Of a stretch of 64,000 bases of DNA, positions 1-7,663 are shown piece by piece. Position 1 is the stretch's first letter, and every line of letters begins with the position of its first letter. This DNA comes from Candidatus Iainarchaeum sp. GTDB lineage: Archaea > Iainarchaeota > Iainarchaeia > Iainarchaeales > JAXPJC01. The notes beneath the pieces were generated by a model that saw only the letters and a list, made by a program, of their open reading frames with translations, made no database searches and was not told where the DNA came from. The stretch covers positions 1 through 64,000 of the forward strand of contig JACPJC010000003.1 of NCBI GenBank assembly GCA_016187745.1. The letters are read 5' to 3'. The position numbers were made by a program, and so were the translations under genes.

Positions 1-855
1 ATGCACAAATTCGAGAATGTTCTGGTTCTGGGGATTGAAAAGATGAGCGATGCAAGCACTTCAAATGCGACAAAATACATTGGCGCTGCAGGCGACAGGA
101 TACTGGACCAGGCGGAAGGGCTTATTTTCCCAGCAAAATATGCGCTAATTGCCCAGCAGCACATGCTGAAATATGGCACAACCTCAAATGACCTTGCGCT
201 TGTTGCATTGAAGAACCATGAGAATGCAAACTTAAATGAGAATGCGCATTTTTACGGCAAGAAAGTGAATCTTGAGATGATTGAGAATTCGCCGATGGTT
301 TGTTCGCCCCTGCGCCTGTATGATTGCTCGCCAATAACCGATGGCGCTGCCGCATTGGTAATTTCGAAGGAAAGGAAAGGCGCGAGGGATCTGGAGATAA
401 TTGCAAGCGCATTTACTGCAGATACTATTTCGCTTGCGCAGAGGAATGATGCGACAGCATTTGATGCCGCAAGGCGCGCTGCGGAATCCGCCTACAAGCA
501 GGCGGGAATTGGCGCACAGGATGTGGATTTTGCTGAGGTGCATGATTGCTTTACCATTGCGGAAATGGTCGCAATGGAAGATTTGGGATTCTGCAAAAAA
601 GGAGAGAGCAAGGAACTAATAAGAAATGGCGCTACAAAATTGAATGCCGAGCTTCCAATCAATGCATCAGGGGGACTGAAAGCAAGCGGGCATCCGATTG
701 GGGCAACAGGGGTTTCGCAGATATGCGAAATTGCAATCCAGTTGAGGGGGGAGGCGCAAAAAAGGCAAATTAAGGGCGCAAATAACATAGGGCTGGCGCA
801 CAATGTCGGGGGAATCGGGGGAAGCTGCGCAGTCCATATATTGAGGGGAAAATAA
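1..855 (+). CDS. Thiolase (acetyl-CoA C-acetyltransferase family), 5' end outside window
   Basis: This is the C-terminal 284 residues of a thiolase, so about 100 residues, including the nucleophilic cysteine, lie upstream of the window. The visible part has the HDCFTIAEM segment near residue 181, a CSPITDGAAALVI segment near residue 109, and the C-terminal glycine-rich NASGGLKASGHPIGATG motif that carries the catalytic histidine. It ends with HNVGGIGGSCAVHIL. Archaeal members of this SCP-x-like branch condense two acetyl-CoA at the start of the mevalonate pathway and work with a DUF35 zinc-ribbon/OB-fold protein. The next gene begins with exactly such a domain two bases after this stop codon, which supports that role. 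Another acyl-CoA substrate is possible. Confidence 0.9.
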   Translation: MHKFENVLVLGIEKMSDASTSNATKYIGAAGDRILDQAEGLIFPAKYALIAQQHMLKYGTTSNDLALVALKNHENANLNENAHFYGKKVNLEMIENSPMVCSPLRLYDCSPITDGAAALVISKERKGARDLEIIASAFTADTISLAQRNDATAFDAARRAAESAYKQAGIGAQDVDFAEVHDCFTIAEMVAMEDLGFCKKGESKELIRNGATKLNAELPINASGGLKASGHPIGATGVSQICEIAIQLRGEAQKRQIKGANNIGLAHNVGGIGGSCAVHILRGK

Positions 856-857
856 AT

Positions 858-2255
858 ATGCTCTGGATCTGTGACAAGTGCGGGGCAAAGTGGGCATATC
901 CTGTGGAGAAATGCATTTACTGCAGGGGCGCGGTAAAAGCCGAGCATGAGAAGAATTTGAAAGTAATTGGAAGGACTGATGTTTTTGCCGCATCCGCGGA
1001 GCATGAGAAAGTCCCCTATGCTTGCCTGCTGCTTGAGGATGAGAAGGGAAACCTTCACATAAGGAAGACGTTTTCAGATGTGAAAATAGGGGGCGCGCTC
1101 AGGAGCGATGAAGGCGCCCCAAAAAAAAACCTCGTTGCGGTAAGCAGGACAGGATATAGCGCAAAGGATGCAGCAAAGCGCGCAATGCAAATTCTTAATT
1201 TAAAAGAAATAAGGCCGGGGATGAAAATCCTCATCAAGCCGAATCTCGCGCTTGCAAAGCCCGCAAGCTCGGGAATTGTTACAAATCCCGAAGTTGTGCG
1301 CGGAGTAATAGAATTTTTGCTGGAGAGGGGGATTGAAAAAAATAACATAATTGTTGCGGAATCAAGCGTAATAGGATTTTCAACGCAGGAGGCGTATGAG
1401 AAATCAGGAATGAGGGCGCTTTGCGAAGAGCTTGGAATTGAATTCAAGGACCTTACAAACGGGAAATTCGTGAATAAGGCTGTTGAAATTTCGGGAAAAA
1501 AATATGTTTTTGGGATTGCGGAAGACGCGTTTGAAAATGATCTGGTAATAAATGTGCCTGTGATAAAAACGCATTTCCAGACTGAAATGAGCCTTGCGCT
1601 CAAGAACATGAAGGGGCTTGTTGATACTGAAACAAGGAAGCGCATGCATAAAATAAATATTGATGAGCAAATAGCATACATGCAGCTCGCGCTTCCGAAA
1701 TATCTTACAATTGCGGATGGCAGCATTGCGCTTGAGGGGATGGGCCCTGCGGTAATGGGAAAGCCTGCGAATCTGTCCCTTGTAATTGCAGGCAGGGATG
1801 CGGTTGCGCTTGAGGCTGCGGTTTCTGAAATCATTGGAATTCCAATTTCAAAGCACACAATGCTTGCAGCAAAATTGGGGTTCGGGATTTCCGATGCAAA
1901 TGAAATTGAAATTATTGGAGAGGAATTGGAAGTGATAAAGAGGAAATTCGAGCCCGCTTCCGGAAGGCTGAGCCCGCATGCGGATGTTGACCTTGCAGAC
2001 GGAAAGCCATGCTCGGGATGCCTTAATAGTGTTTGGGGGGTATTGAACAAGCTCAAAAGCACGCGCGGAAAGCGCATATGCGTTGCATTCGGCTCAATGC
2101 TGAGCAGGGAGCTCATTGACGGGAGCGCAATTGCAATAGGGGACTGCGCCTGCGGGAAAATTGCGGGAAACGGAAAAACCGCAAAACTCCTGGGCTGCCC
2201 GCCGGACATGGCAAAACAGGAAGAGATTATAAGGAAATATCTGCTTGAGCAATAA
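858..2255 (+). CDS. DUF35-like zinc ribbon/OB fold fused to a DUF362 domain
   Basis: The 465-residue protein has two recognisable parts. Residues 1-85 form a zinc ribbon (C5, C8, C19 and C22, two CxxC pairs) followed by an OB-like stretch with VPYACLLLED, as in the DUF35 partners of archaeal thiolases. From about residue 95 the protein matches DUF362 (VAVSRTGYSAKDA, MKILIKPNL, VINVPVIKTH, ALKNMKGLVD). The C-terminal 90 residues are cysteine-containing (PCSGCLN, GDCACGK, LGCPPDM) and could bind metal or an iron-sulfur cluster. DUF35 proteins normally stand alone, channelling intermediates in the thiolase/HMG-CoA synthase complex, so the fusion is unusual. The start ATG lies just after the thiolase stop, indicating one operon. 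The role of the DUF362 part is unknown. Confidence 0.8.
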   Translation: MLWICDKCGAKWAYPVEKCIYCRGAVKAEHEKNLKVIGRTDVFAASAEHEKVPYACLLLEDEKGNLHIRKTFSDVKIGGALRSDEGAPKKNLVAVSRTGYSAKDAAKRAMQILNLKEIRPGMKILIKPNLALAKPASSGIVTNPEVVRGVIEFLLERGIEKNNIIVAESSVIGFSTQEAYEKSGMRALCEELGIEFKDLTNGKFVNKAVEISGKKYVFGIAEDAFENDLVINVPVIKTHFQTEMSLALKNMKGLVDTETRKRMHKINIDEQIAYMQLALPKYLTIADGSIALEGMGPAVMGKPANLSLVIAGRDAVALEAAVSEIIGIPISKHTMLAAKLGFGISDANEIEIIGEELEVIKRKFEPASGRLSPHADVDLADGKPCSGCLNSVWGVLNKLKSTRGKRICVAFGSMLSRELIDGSAIAIGDCACGKIAGNGKTAKLLGCPPDMAKQEEIIRKYLLEQ

Positions 2256-2267
2256 CGGGTTGAGCGC

Positions 2268-3203
2268 ATGGAAGAGAAAACAAAATTAACTCAGGATATT
2301 GCCGCAATTACCCCGCTTCCAATCAAAAAGATATTCCGCTATTTTAAGGGGCTTCCGAGAAGAATGCGCATTTATTATGGCGCATATCTGCTGGGAAACC
2401 GCATTTCAAAAAGGGATATTGTTGAGGCGCTGCGCAAATTGGGCGTAAAGGAGGGAAGCGCAATTGCGGTTCATAGCTCACTGAGCAGGCTTGGGTTTGT
2501 GGAAGGCGGCGCGCAGGCAGCAATTGATGCGCTATTGGAAGCTGTGGGGAAGGAAGGGACAATAATGATGCCTGCGTTTTCCGGTTTCACACAAAGCAAG
2601 GCGAATCTGGTTTTTGATGTGCGCAGTACGGAATCAAAAACCGGAATTATAACAGAAACATTCAGGAGAATGAAGGGAGTTAAAAGAAGCCTGCATCCGA
2701 TTTCCTCTGTTTGCGCTTATGGAAAGAAGGCGGAATTCATTGCAGGGGGGCATGAGAAGCACATCAGGTTTTTTGAGGAGAATACGCCATTCCACAAATT
2801 AATGCAGCTGAACGGGGATATTGTGCTGCTTGGCGCGGACATTGACACTGCGAGTTTTTTCCACGTGGTTGAGGATTGCGTGAAGGGATTCCCAATAAAA
2901 GTATATGAGAAAAAGCCGCGCATTCTCAAAGCGATTGATGAGAATGGGAAATTGCACAACATAAAAACCTATGCGCATGATTTGGATGTGCATGAGCACT
3001 GCATTGATGACAATCCTGCGGTAATAAAAAGAATGCGCGCGCTCCTTGAAAAGGCAGGGGTGCTGAAAACAATTCCCCTTGGGAAAGGAAGCGCCTCCAT
3101 CATGAATTCGCAGAAATTAATGCGGGAAATGCGCAAACTCACAAAAAAGGGCATTACAATTTATGCAAATGAGGAAGAGCAGGGGCACAAGCACGAAAAA
3201 TGA
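2268..3203 (+). CDS. AAC(3)-fold (aminoglycoside 3-N-acetyltransferase family) acyltransferase
   Basis: The 311 residues match the Antibiotic_NAT family: AVHSSLSRLGFVEGG near residue 67, GTIMMPAFSGF near 97, KRSLHPISSVCAYG near 139 and ENTPFHKLMQLNGDIVLLG further on. Family members transfer acetyl from acetyl-CoA to an amine. In archaea and in glycan or natural-product clusters the substrate is usually an amino sugar or metabolite, so antibiotic resistance should not be assumed. The gene starts 12 bases after the DUF35-DUF362 gene, in the same direction, and probably belongs to the same transcript. The last codons (GHKHEK, then TGA) overlap a 13-bp direct repeat that recurs at 3965-3977, so this 3' end may have been supplied by an inserted element. 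Confidence 0.85.
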   Translation: MEEKTKLTQDIAAITPLPIKKIFRYFKGLPRRMRIYYGAYLLGNRISKRDIVEALRKLGVKEGSAIAVHSSLSRLGFVEGGAQAAIDALLEAVGKEGTIMMPAFSGFTQSKANLVFDVRSTESKTGIITETFRRMKGVKRSLHPISSVCAYGKKAEFIAGGHEKHIRFFEENTPFHKLMQLNGDIVLLGADIDTASFFHVVEDCVKGFPIKVYEKKPRILKAIDENGKLHNIKTYAHDLDVHEHCIDDNPAVIKRMRALLEKAGVLKTIPLGKGSASIMNSQKLMREMRKLTKKGITIYANEEEQGHKHEK

Positions 3204-3567
3204 ATCTGTATAATTAAGTCAAATATCAAAAATAGACTGAAACTTATCCGCCGCATACTGCGTATAAAAGCAGATAAGGGCATCAAATAATTGATTATTA
3301 TGTGCAAATTTGACTGAAAACTATGCCTAACACTCATAAAATAGTGATTGGTTTATAATAGTATGTTATATAACTAGATATAGGTGCACTTGGTGCGCCA
3401 TGAAAAACATAAATTGACCCCGAGAAACCCCGAGAATTCACAAACAACAAAATGTTAAGTTGATTTCTTCGACAGGATTATGGGAGTATTAATTTATTAA
3501 TTATCAAATATGCAACACAAATAAGGCTCACCGATATTGCACCTCAAATAGAAAGGAGGTAAATAAC
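3204..3567. other. 364-bp stretch without a supported gene
   Basis: No ORF of credible length is present on either strand. It contains a bulged hairpin: TTAT 3244-3247 and CTGC 3258-3261 pair with GCAG 3270-3273 and ATAA 3274-3277. It also has a short tandem CCCCGAGAA repeat near 3417-3436, and AT-rich promoter-like sequence before the small ORF at 3568. It could hold a short RNA or only leader sequence. I see no tRNA or riboswitch. Confidence 0.4.
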
Positions 3568-3708
3568 ATGGAAATATTACTTGCGATTCCGGTAGCAATA
3601 GCTGTCGGTTTCGCAATATTAACAGGTAATGCATCAATCGCATTATCCTCTTTTGCCGTAACATTGATCGCTATGGCAATATTGATAGCGGCCAATGAAT
3701 TACGCTAA
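3568..3708 (+). CDS. Small hydrophobic protein, 46 residues
   Basis: ATG at 3568 follows a perfect SD, GGAGGT at 3555-3560, with 7-nt spacing. The product is almost entirely hydrophobic, with two likely membrane segments (about residues 3-19 and 24-43) and only three charged residues (E2, E44, R46). I do not recognise a family. The leader GGAGGTAAATAACATG is repeated exactly before the ORF at 3783, which suggests the two share translation signals and origin. SD sites this strong are rare at operon heads elsewhere in the window, where starts are mostly leaderless. A holin-like or toxin-like membrane peptide is possible, but nothing in the sequence proves it. Confidence 0.5.
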   Translation: MEILLAIPVAIAVGFAILTGNASIALSSFAVTLIAMAILIAANELR

Positions 3709-3721
3709 AGAGAAATGTATC

Positions 3722-3745
3722 GAAGGCACGTACTAACGTGCCTTC
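3722..3745 (+). terminator. Perfect 10-bp hairpin after the small membrane ORF
   Basis: GAAGGCACGT (3722-3731) and ACGTGCCTTC (3736-3745) form a perfect stem with the 4-nt loop ACTA, followed by AATCTTTT. It lies 13 nt after the stop of the 46-residue ORF and could terminate or stabilise its transcript. Confidence 0.55.
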
Positions 3746-3782
3746 AATCTTTTAAAAGTTAACTACAACGGAGGTAAATAAC

Positions 3783-3926
3783 ATGAGTTACATTCAGATT
3801 GGGGATCGTATTCACAGAAACCCCCCACAGAATGGTTGCACAGCATCTGTTTCAAGCGGCAAAATAGTTTATGAATTTCCTTCTTGGACAGAGAAATGCG
3901 ATATTTGTTTTGGTCTCCCTAGATAA
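3783..3926 (+). CDS. Small CxxC protein, 47 residues
   Basis: ATG at 3783 is preceded by the same leader as the ORF at 3568 (GGAGGTAAATAACATG, 3770-3785). The hydrophilic product has an early IQIGDRIHR segment and ends with KCDICFGLPR, a CxxC pair that could bind zinc. No family is recognised. It sits inside the direct-repeat-flanked island next to the acyltransferase gene. The identical ribosome-binding leader on two successive tiny ORFs is the main reason to believe both are translated. Confidence 0.45.
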   Translation: MSYIQIGDRIHRNPPQNGCTASVSSGKIVYEFPSWTEKCDICFGLPR

Positions 3927-3935
3927 AGGGAGGCC
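3912..3935 (+). terminator. 9-bp hairpin spanning the stop of the CxxC ORF
   Basis: GGTCTCCCT (3912-3920) pairs with AGGGAGGCC (3927-3935), with one G-T wobble, around the loop AGATAA, which contains the stop codon. There is no T-tract, so it may be an mRNA 3' structure rather than a true terminator. Confidence 0.35.
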
Positions 3936-4006
3936 ATATCTGCACAACCACAACAGCAGCTACTGGCACAAGCACGAGAAGGCGCCCTAGCTGCCTTAGC
4001 GGTGGA

Positions 4007-4014
4007 TTTATATA
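4007..4014 (+). promoter_or_regulatory. TATA box of the lipoprotein gene
   Basis: TTTATATA is centred about 26 nt before the ATG at 4037, the spacing expected for an archaeal promoter giving a leaderless transcript. Confidence 0.6.
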
Positions 4015-4036
4015 GAAATTCAGTTCATATAATAAA

Positions 4037-4483
4037 ATGCAAATAGGCGGAAAAGGCAAACTAATTGCCCTTGCATTGCTTGTTGTGCCTGTTATTCTTT
4101 TAAGCGGCTGCCTTGATGATAATGGCGGCGGCGGAAATATTATTTGCCCTGAAGAATCCGGAGACATACTTTGCGGCTATTGCAGTGAAGATGCAGCATT
4201 AAGCGACAATCCGCATGCGGGGAAATGCAGGTACTGCCCGACAGGGTCCAGCTGCTCATTTTCTGATATCTGCGGGGAGCTCAGCTGCACTACCTCTGGC
4301 GGCGGCGGAGGGGGCGGAGGAGGCGGTGGGGGCGGAACAACAACATACTATGCAAGCTGCAGCGGCTGCGACGGCCCTTACAGCACTTATTCCTACAGGG
4401 GGCCAAGCTACAGCGTATGCAATGGCTATTACCAGGTGTGCGTAGCTGCCTCATGCGATAAAATCCTTGACTACTGCAGGTAA
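4037..4483 (+). CDS. Small cysteine-rich secreted lipoprotein with polyglycine linker
   Basis: The 148-residue product starts with a short basic region, a hydrophobic segment (residues 8-22) and the lipobox LLSGC, so C25 is the likely lipidated residue. The mature part has two cysteine-rich blocks (about residues 37-84 and 105-147) separated by a run of 13 glycines near residues 88-100. The cysteine spacing suggests disulfide-bonded or metal-binding extracellular domains. No catalytic family is recognised. The ATG coincides with the expected transcription start, so the message is probably leaderless. The 3' end overlaps the left arm of a long inverted repeat at 4481-4583. A surface-exposed structural or binding protein is the best guess. 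Confidence 0.7.
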   Translation: MQIGGKGKLIALALLVVPVILLSGCLDDNGGGGNIICPEESGDILCGYCSEDAALSDNPHAGKCRYCPTGSSCSFSDICGELSCTTSGGGGGGGGGGGGGTTTYYASCSGCDGPYSTYSYRGPSYSVCNGYYQVCVAASCDKILDYCR

Positions 4484-4583
4484 AGAACCTTGGCATAAAT
4501 GCCAGGGCGTTTAAAGAAAGTGGAATTACAATGGTTTTCATCTCCGCCTTGAAAAGCGGAGCGTTCAGCGCCAAGGTTCTTTA
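4481..4583. repeat. 103-bp element bounded by 14-bp perfect inverted repeats
   Basis: TAAAGAACCTTGGC (4481-4494) is repeated inverted as GCCAAGGTTCTTTA (4570-4583). Inside are a GGCAT/ATGCC palindrome (4492-4503) and a CTCCGC/GCGGAG hairpin (4542-4561). It lies between convergent genes and begins at the lipoprotein stop codon. It could be a bidirectional terminator, a structured RNA or a MITE-like remnant. Confidence 0.6.
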
Positions 4584-4589
4584 GTAAAA

Positions 4590-6065
4590 TTAGGCCGGCT
4601 TAAGGATTCTTGATTTGAGGTATTTCAATTCAGAGATGCTTATTCCTTTTATTGCCAATTGGATTATGAAATAGGCAAGCGCCGCAAGCGCAAAATATGC
4701 AATTGCCATTGCAAGGCTTGCTGGTTTTGGAAATTGCAAAAGCGCAAAAAATACAACCGCAGAGGCGAGCAGGGGCTTTATTAGGGCTGAAGCGCTGAAC
4801 GGGATTTTTGCTATTGGCTTAAGCAGGAGCAGGAATGCAATGCAGAGCAGGATGTAGGAGGAAAGGGTTGCATATGCTGCGCCTATCAGCCCAAAGTTTG
4901 TTATGAGGAAATAATTCGCAATTATGTCATAAACAAGAACTGCGCCATAGATTTTTGTCGGAATGTCAGGCCTGCCGATTGCATTGTAAAGCAGCATCAG
5001 AAATACCATCAGGGCGCTGAACATTATCAGGAAGGAAAGCACAAACAGAACCTGCGAGGCTGCTGCCGCATAAGCGCCCCTGTAGAGGAACTTCACAATA
5101 AAATCCGAGAAGTAGGCAAGCAAGAACGCAACAGGCACCATCAGAAAGAGCGCGTACTTGAAGAAATGCCTGAAGGCTTCCCTTAAGTGCGCAAGGGGCT
5201 TTGCTGCAAGCTCTGAAAATACAGGGAAGAGCATGTAAACAGGAATCATGCCCGCAATCGCTGAGCTCCAGGACATTGCAATTGAGTAGAATCCAACGTT
5301 CTCAATCGGAAGCAGCGCAGAAACCATAAGGACATCCATGCTTGCGAGCAGAATGAAAATGAAATCCGCGCTCACTGCAAATCCCAAATATGGAAACAGG
5401 GCTTTCTTGTCCACTGCCCCGCTGAGCCTGAGCAGAAAGCCATACTTGCGCGCAATTATAAAAAGCAATACAAAGGCCGCAACAGCTATTGCCGCAATGT
5501 ATCCTGCAATCCCGCCGATGAAGGACTTTGTGAGGAGCGCAAGGCTTATTACAAGCGCAAGCTTCAGGGCTGCCTGGGCAAGCATTGCGCCGAAAACAAA
5601 CTCCATGCGCTGCATTGTAACGAATGCCGCCTGCAAATATCCGGAAATGCTGTATGCAATTAGGAAAAGCGCTGAAAGGCGCAGGGGAAACGCAAGGAAG
5701 GGCTTATTGAAGGCAAATGTTGCTATAAATTCTGCAAAGAGCATTACCAGAATCACAATTATCGCAAGCGCAATAAGCCTTATCCTGAAAAGGTATTTGA
5801 AATAGGCTGCAAATGTTTTCTGCCTGTTTTCCATTGCTGCGGGCGCTGCAAACTTCGAAATTGCATTGCCCGTTCCAAAGTTAGCGAAAGTGTCAAGCAT
5901 CAGCGCCATTGCAATTATCCAGGAATACATCCCGAAATTTTCAGGATCGAGGATGAATGTGAGATAGACTGCAAGGACCAGCGCAACGAGTTTTGTGGTT
6001 ATATTCACGCCAATCTGCAGCAGTGCATTTTTCGTAAATCTTCTTGCTATGCCCATTTCATTCAC
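4590..6065 (-). CDS. Polysaccharide flippase (Wzx-like, MOP superfamily)
   Basis: The 491-residue protein is an integral membrane protein with about 12-14 hydrophobic segments and the usual N-terminal layout of oligosaccharide flippases (ARRFTKNALLQIGVNITTKL, then YLTFILDPENFGMYSWIIA, then TFANFGTGNAISKF near residue 61). Family members flip lipid-linked oligosaccharides to the outer face of the membrane. Its start overlaps the stop of the membrane glycosyltransferase upstream by four bases (ATGA), so the two are co-transcribed. A second flippase lies at 31991-33481, suggesting two glycan export routes or substrates. The actual substrate cannot be inferred. Confidence 0.85.
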   Translation of the reverse strand: MNEMGIARRFTKNALLQIGVNITTKLVALVLAVYLTFILDPENFGMYSWIIAMALMLDTFANFGTGNAISKFAAPAAMENRQKTFAAYFKYLFRIRLIALAIIVILVMLFAEFIATFAFNKPFLAFPLRLSALFLIAYSISGYLQAAFVTMQRMEFVFGAMLAQAALKLALVISLALLTKSFIGGIAGYIAAIAVAAFVLLFIIARKYGFLLRLSGAVDKKALFPYLGFAVSADFIFILLASMDVLMVSALLPIENVGFYSIAMSWSSAIAGMIPVYMLFPVFSELAAKPLAHLREAFRHFFKYALFLMVPVAFLLAYFSDFIVKFLYRGAYAAAASQVLFVLSFLIMFSALMVFLMLLYNAIGRPDIPTKIYGAVLVYDIIANYFLITNFGLIGAAYATLSSYILLCIAFLLLLKPIAKIPFSASALIKPLLASAVVFFALLQFPKPASLAMAIAYFALAALAYFIIQLAIKGISISELKYLKSRILKPA

Positions 6066-7573
6066 TTTTCCAATTCATAAACAGAGGCGCAATCGTCCTT
6101 ATATACCTGCTTTGCAAAGCCCTGCTGCGCAAGCTCATTTATTTTTTCCTCTTTCCATTCGTTCCTGTAGCAGGAAACTGCAATGTGCGTGAATTTTCTC
6201 TCAAGCAATTCTGAATATATTTCATCTGCCGGCATATCATAAATGCCTGCAATTTCCCCTGCCTGCACATTGGAATAGAAAACAAGCGCCTTTCCATTCT
6301 CCTTTGAGTGGATTTTCGCGCCTTCAGGCAATGTTTTTGCAAACTCAAACAATCCGGAGTGCTTCTCATAAACATTTGCATAAAAGAGCGAGGAAATTCC
6401 CGCATATGCAAACGCATAAACCGCAAACAGGACAAATGAGATTATTGCAATCGTTCTTGCCTTTCCTTTCAGGGAATCAAGGCCGTATGCGAATGCAATC
6501 CCGAACAGGGGCATTACGGCAATCAGGTATCTTATGTACATCAGGCCCCCGCGCAACCTGGCAGGCTCGGAATAGCTCATCACAAGCATGAACAAAATTG
6601 CCGCAAAAATCAAAAGAAGGATGAATAGGTTTATTGCGCTCCTGCGCTTCCACATGCGCCAGAATCCGAGCAGAATTGCAATTGTAATTGGAAGCGCAAT
6701 TATTGTGAATATTATCTGCAGCGTGGAAACTGGCAAATTTGCAAGAAGTGGAATATATGCGAAGGATTCTGGAGGGGGAAAATCATAAAATGAAAGATGC
6801 GAAACAAAAACTGAATTTGCAATCCCTGCAATTCCCATTTCCGCAGTGTAAGCTGCAACTGCTGCTGGCTTTAATGTCACCTCTGTTCCGTAGCCCTGCA
6901 TTGATGCGGAAGCAAGCCATGCGCCTGAAAGCGCAAGTGCAATTACTGCAAATGCCGCCGCATGGATTCTGCTGTCCCTGTTTTTTGCAAAAAGCCAGAG
7001 GAATGCGATGAAAATTATGGGCCAGAGGGCAATTGTATTGAGCTTCAGGAGTATGAATGCTGAAACTGCAAGCGCTGAAATAGCCGCATATTTCACATTC
7101 TGCTTGTTTTTTTCATTAATGTCAATAAAAAGGTACAATATGAAGCAGAGGAGCGCCGCGGAAAGCACATCAATGTAATTTACTGCCCCGTAGCGCACAA
7201 GCCATGGGAAAATTGAGGAGAAGGCAAGTGGAATTATGCAAGTTTTGGGGAATAATTTCCTGAACAGCAAAAACGCACATATGAAAAAAAGGATTGTTAT
7301 TATTATTGGCAGCATTCTCACAAAGGGCATTTCAAACGGGAAATTCGAGATTATGTGCAGTGAGGCTGAAAACACATAGTAAAGCGGGGAAATTACCACT
7401 CTGTCAATCAGCGGAACTGCCTGCCCAGCTGCAATTTTTTCCGCAACTGAAATATGGTAGAGCGAATCAACAAGCGCGCTTTCAGGGAGAACAGCAAGCG
7501 TGAAAACCCTTGCAATTAGGCCGATTATGAATATGGCAAGGAAGATTTTGCCCAGATCAAGGCGCATTATCAT
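6062..7573 (-). CDS. Multi-pass membrane glycosyltransferase (GT-C/PMT-like)
   Basis: The protein has about ten membrane segments, an early extracytoplasmic acidic loop (PESALVDSLYHISVAEKI) and a soluble C-terminal domain of about 100 residues. This is the GT-C layout of enzymes using dolichyl- or polyprenyl-phosphate sugars. I chose ATG 7573 (MIMRLDLGKIF). The longer frame begins at 7633, next to the TATTTAAAT at 7632-7642, and would lie upstream of the expected transcription start, while an AATAAAAAG box near 7592-7600 suits a start at 7573. ATG 7567 is also possible. The gene overlaps the flippase gene and is divergent from the GT2 gene at 7664, a polyprenyl-phosphate glycosyltransferase-like protein that could make its donor. 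Confidence 0.7.
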   Translation of the reverse strand: MIMRLDLGKIFLAIFIIGLIARVFTLAVLPESALVDSLYHISVAEKIAAGQAVPLIDRVVISPLYYVFSASLHIISNFPFEMPFVRMLPIIITILFFICAFLLFRKLFPKTCIIPLAFSSIFPWLVRYGAVNYIDVLSAALLCFILYLFIDINEKNKQNVKYAAISALAVSAFILLKLNTIALWPIIFIAFLWLFAKNRDSRIHAAAFAVIALALSGAWLASASMQGYGTEVTLKPAAVAAYTAEMGIAGIANSVFVSHLSFYDFPPPESFAYIPLLANLPVSTLQIIFTIIALPITIAILLGFWRMWKRRSAINLFILLLIFAAILFMLVMSYSEPARLRGGLMYIRYLIAVMPLFGIAFAYGLDSLKGKARTIAIISFVLFAVYAFAYAGISSLFYANVYEKHSGLFEFAKTLPEGAKIHSKENGKALVFYSNVQAGEIAGIYDMPADEIYSELLERKFTHIAVSCYRNEWKEEKINELAQQGFAKQVYKDDCASVYELEK

Positions 7574-7608
7574 AGAGTGCCAAAAAGCCTTTTTATTCCT
7601 ATTTACTA

Positions 7609-7642
7609 TGGTACAAATATAGAAATTGCGCATATTTAAATA
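7609..7642 (+). promoter_or_regulatory. Promoter of the GT2 gene: upstream box plus TATA
   Basis: TGGTACAAATATAGAA (7609-7624) is a variant of a box found before several glycan operons in this window. It is followed by the TATA element TATTTAAATA at 7633-7642. The box ends 40 nt before the ATG at 7664 and the TATA lies about 26 nt before it, so the transcript should be leaderless. Confidence 0.6.
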
Positions 7643-7663
7643 GTATCAAATATTAATTGTATT

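Larger units (their letters stand above)
3184..3977. mobile_element. Putative inserted cassette at the 3' end of the acyltransferase gene
   Basis: GGCACAAGCACGA occurs at 3184-3196, in the last codons of the AAC(3)-like gene, and again at 3965-3977, 781 bp downstream. In the second copy the phase that encodes HKHEK is open, reads back through GRPYLHNHNSSYW, and ends A-P-stop at 3990. In the two codons just after the repeat the copies differ only at third positions (GAA/GAG, AAA/AAG). The enclosed DNA holds two tiny ORFs with very strong SD sites and two hairpins, unlike the surrounding genes. This fits insertion into a gene's 3' end with duplication of the gene tail. No integrase is visible. 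The repeat is short, so coincidence is not excluded. Confidence 0.4.

Noticed and set aside
1055..2269. Open frame of 404 codons on the minus strand opposite the DUF35-DUF362 gene
   Set aside because: It is a shadow of codon bias: the plus-strand frame has clear domains, while this one is low-complexity (serine, isoleucine and phenylalanine rich) with no recognisable family.
2268..3203. Reading the AAC(3)-like gene as antibiotic resistance
   Set aside because: The fold is shared by many acyltransferases. An archaeal setting beside thiolase and DUF35-like genes gives no reason to expect aminoglycosides as substrate.
3410..3440. Tandem CCCCGAGAA repeat as a CRISPR-like or operator array
   Set aside because: There are only two copies without further spacing regularity, so it is too short to support a function.
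5338..5805. 155-codon plus-strand ORF inside the first flippase gene
   Set aside because: It is antisense to a well-supported membrane protein; its composition mirrors the opposite strand and no start signal is present.
7573..7633. N-terminal extension of the membrane glycosyltransferase to 7633
   Set aside because: The extra 20 residues would start next to the TATA-containing promoter shared with the divergent GT2 gene and upstream of the expected transcription start.
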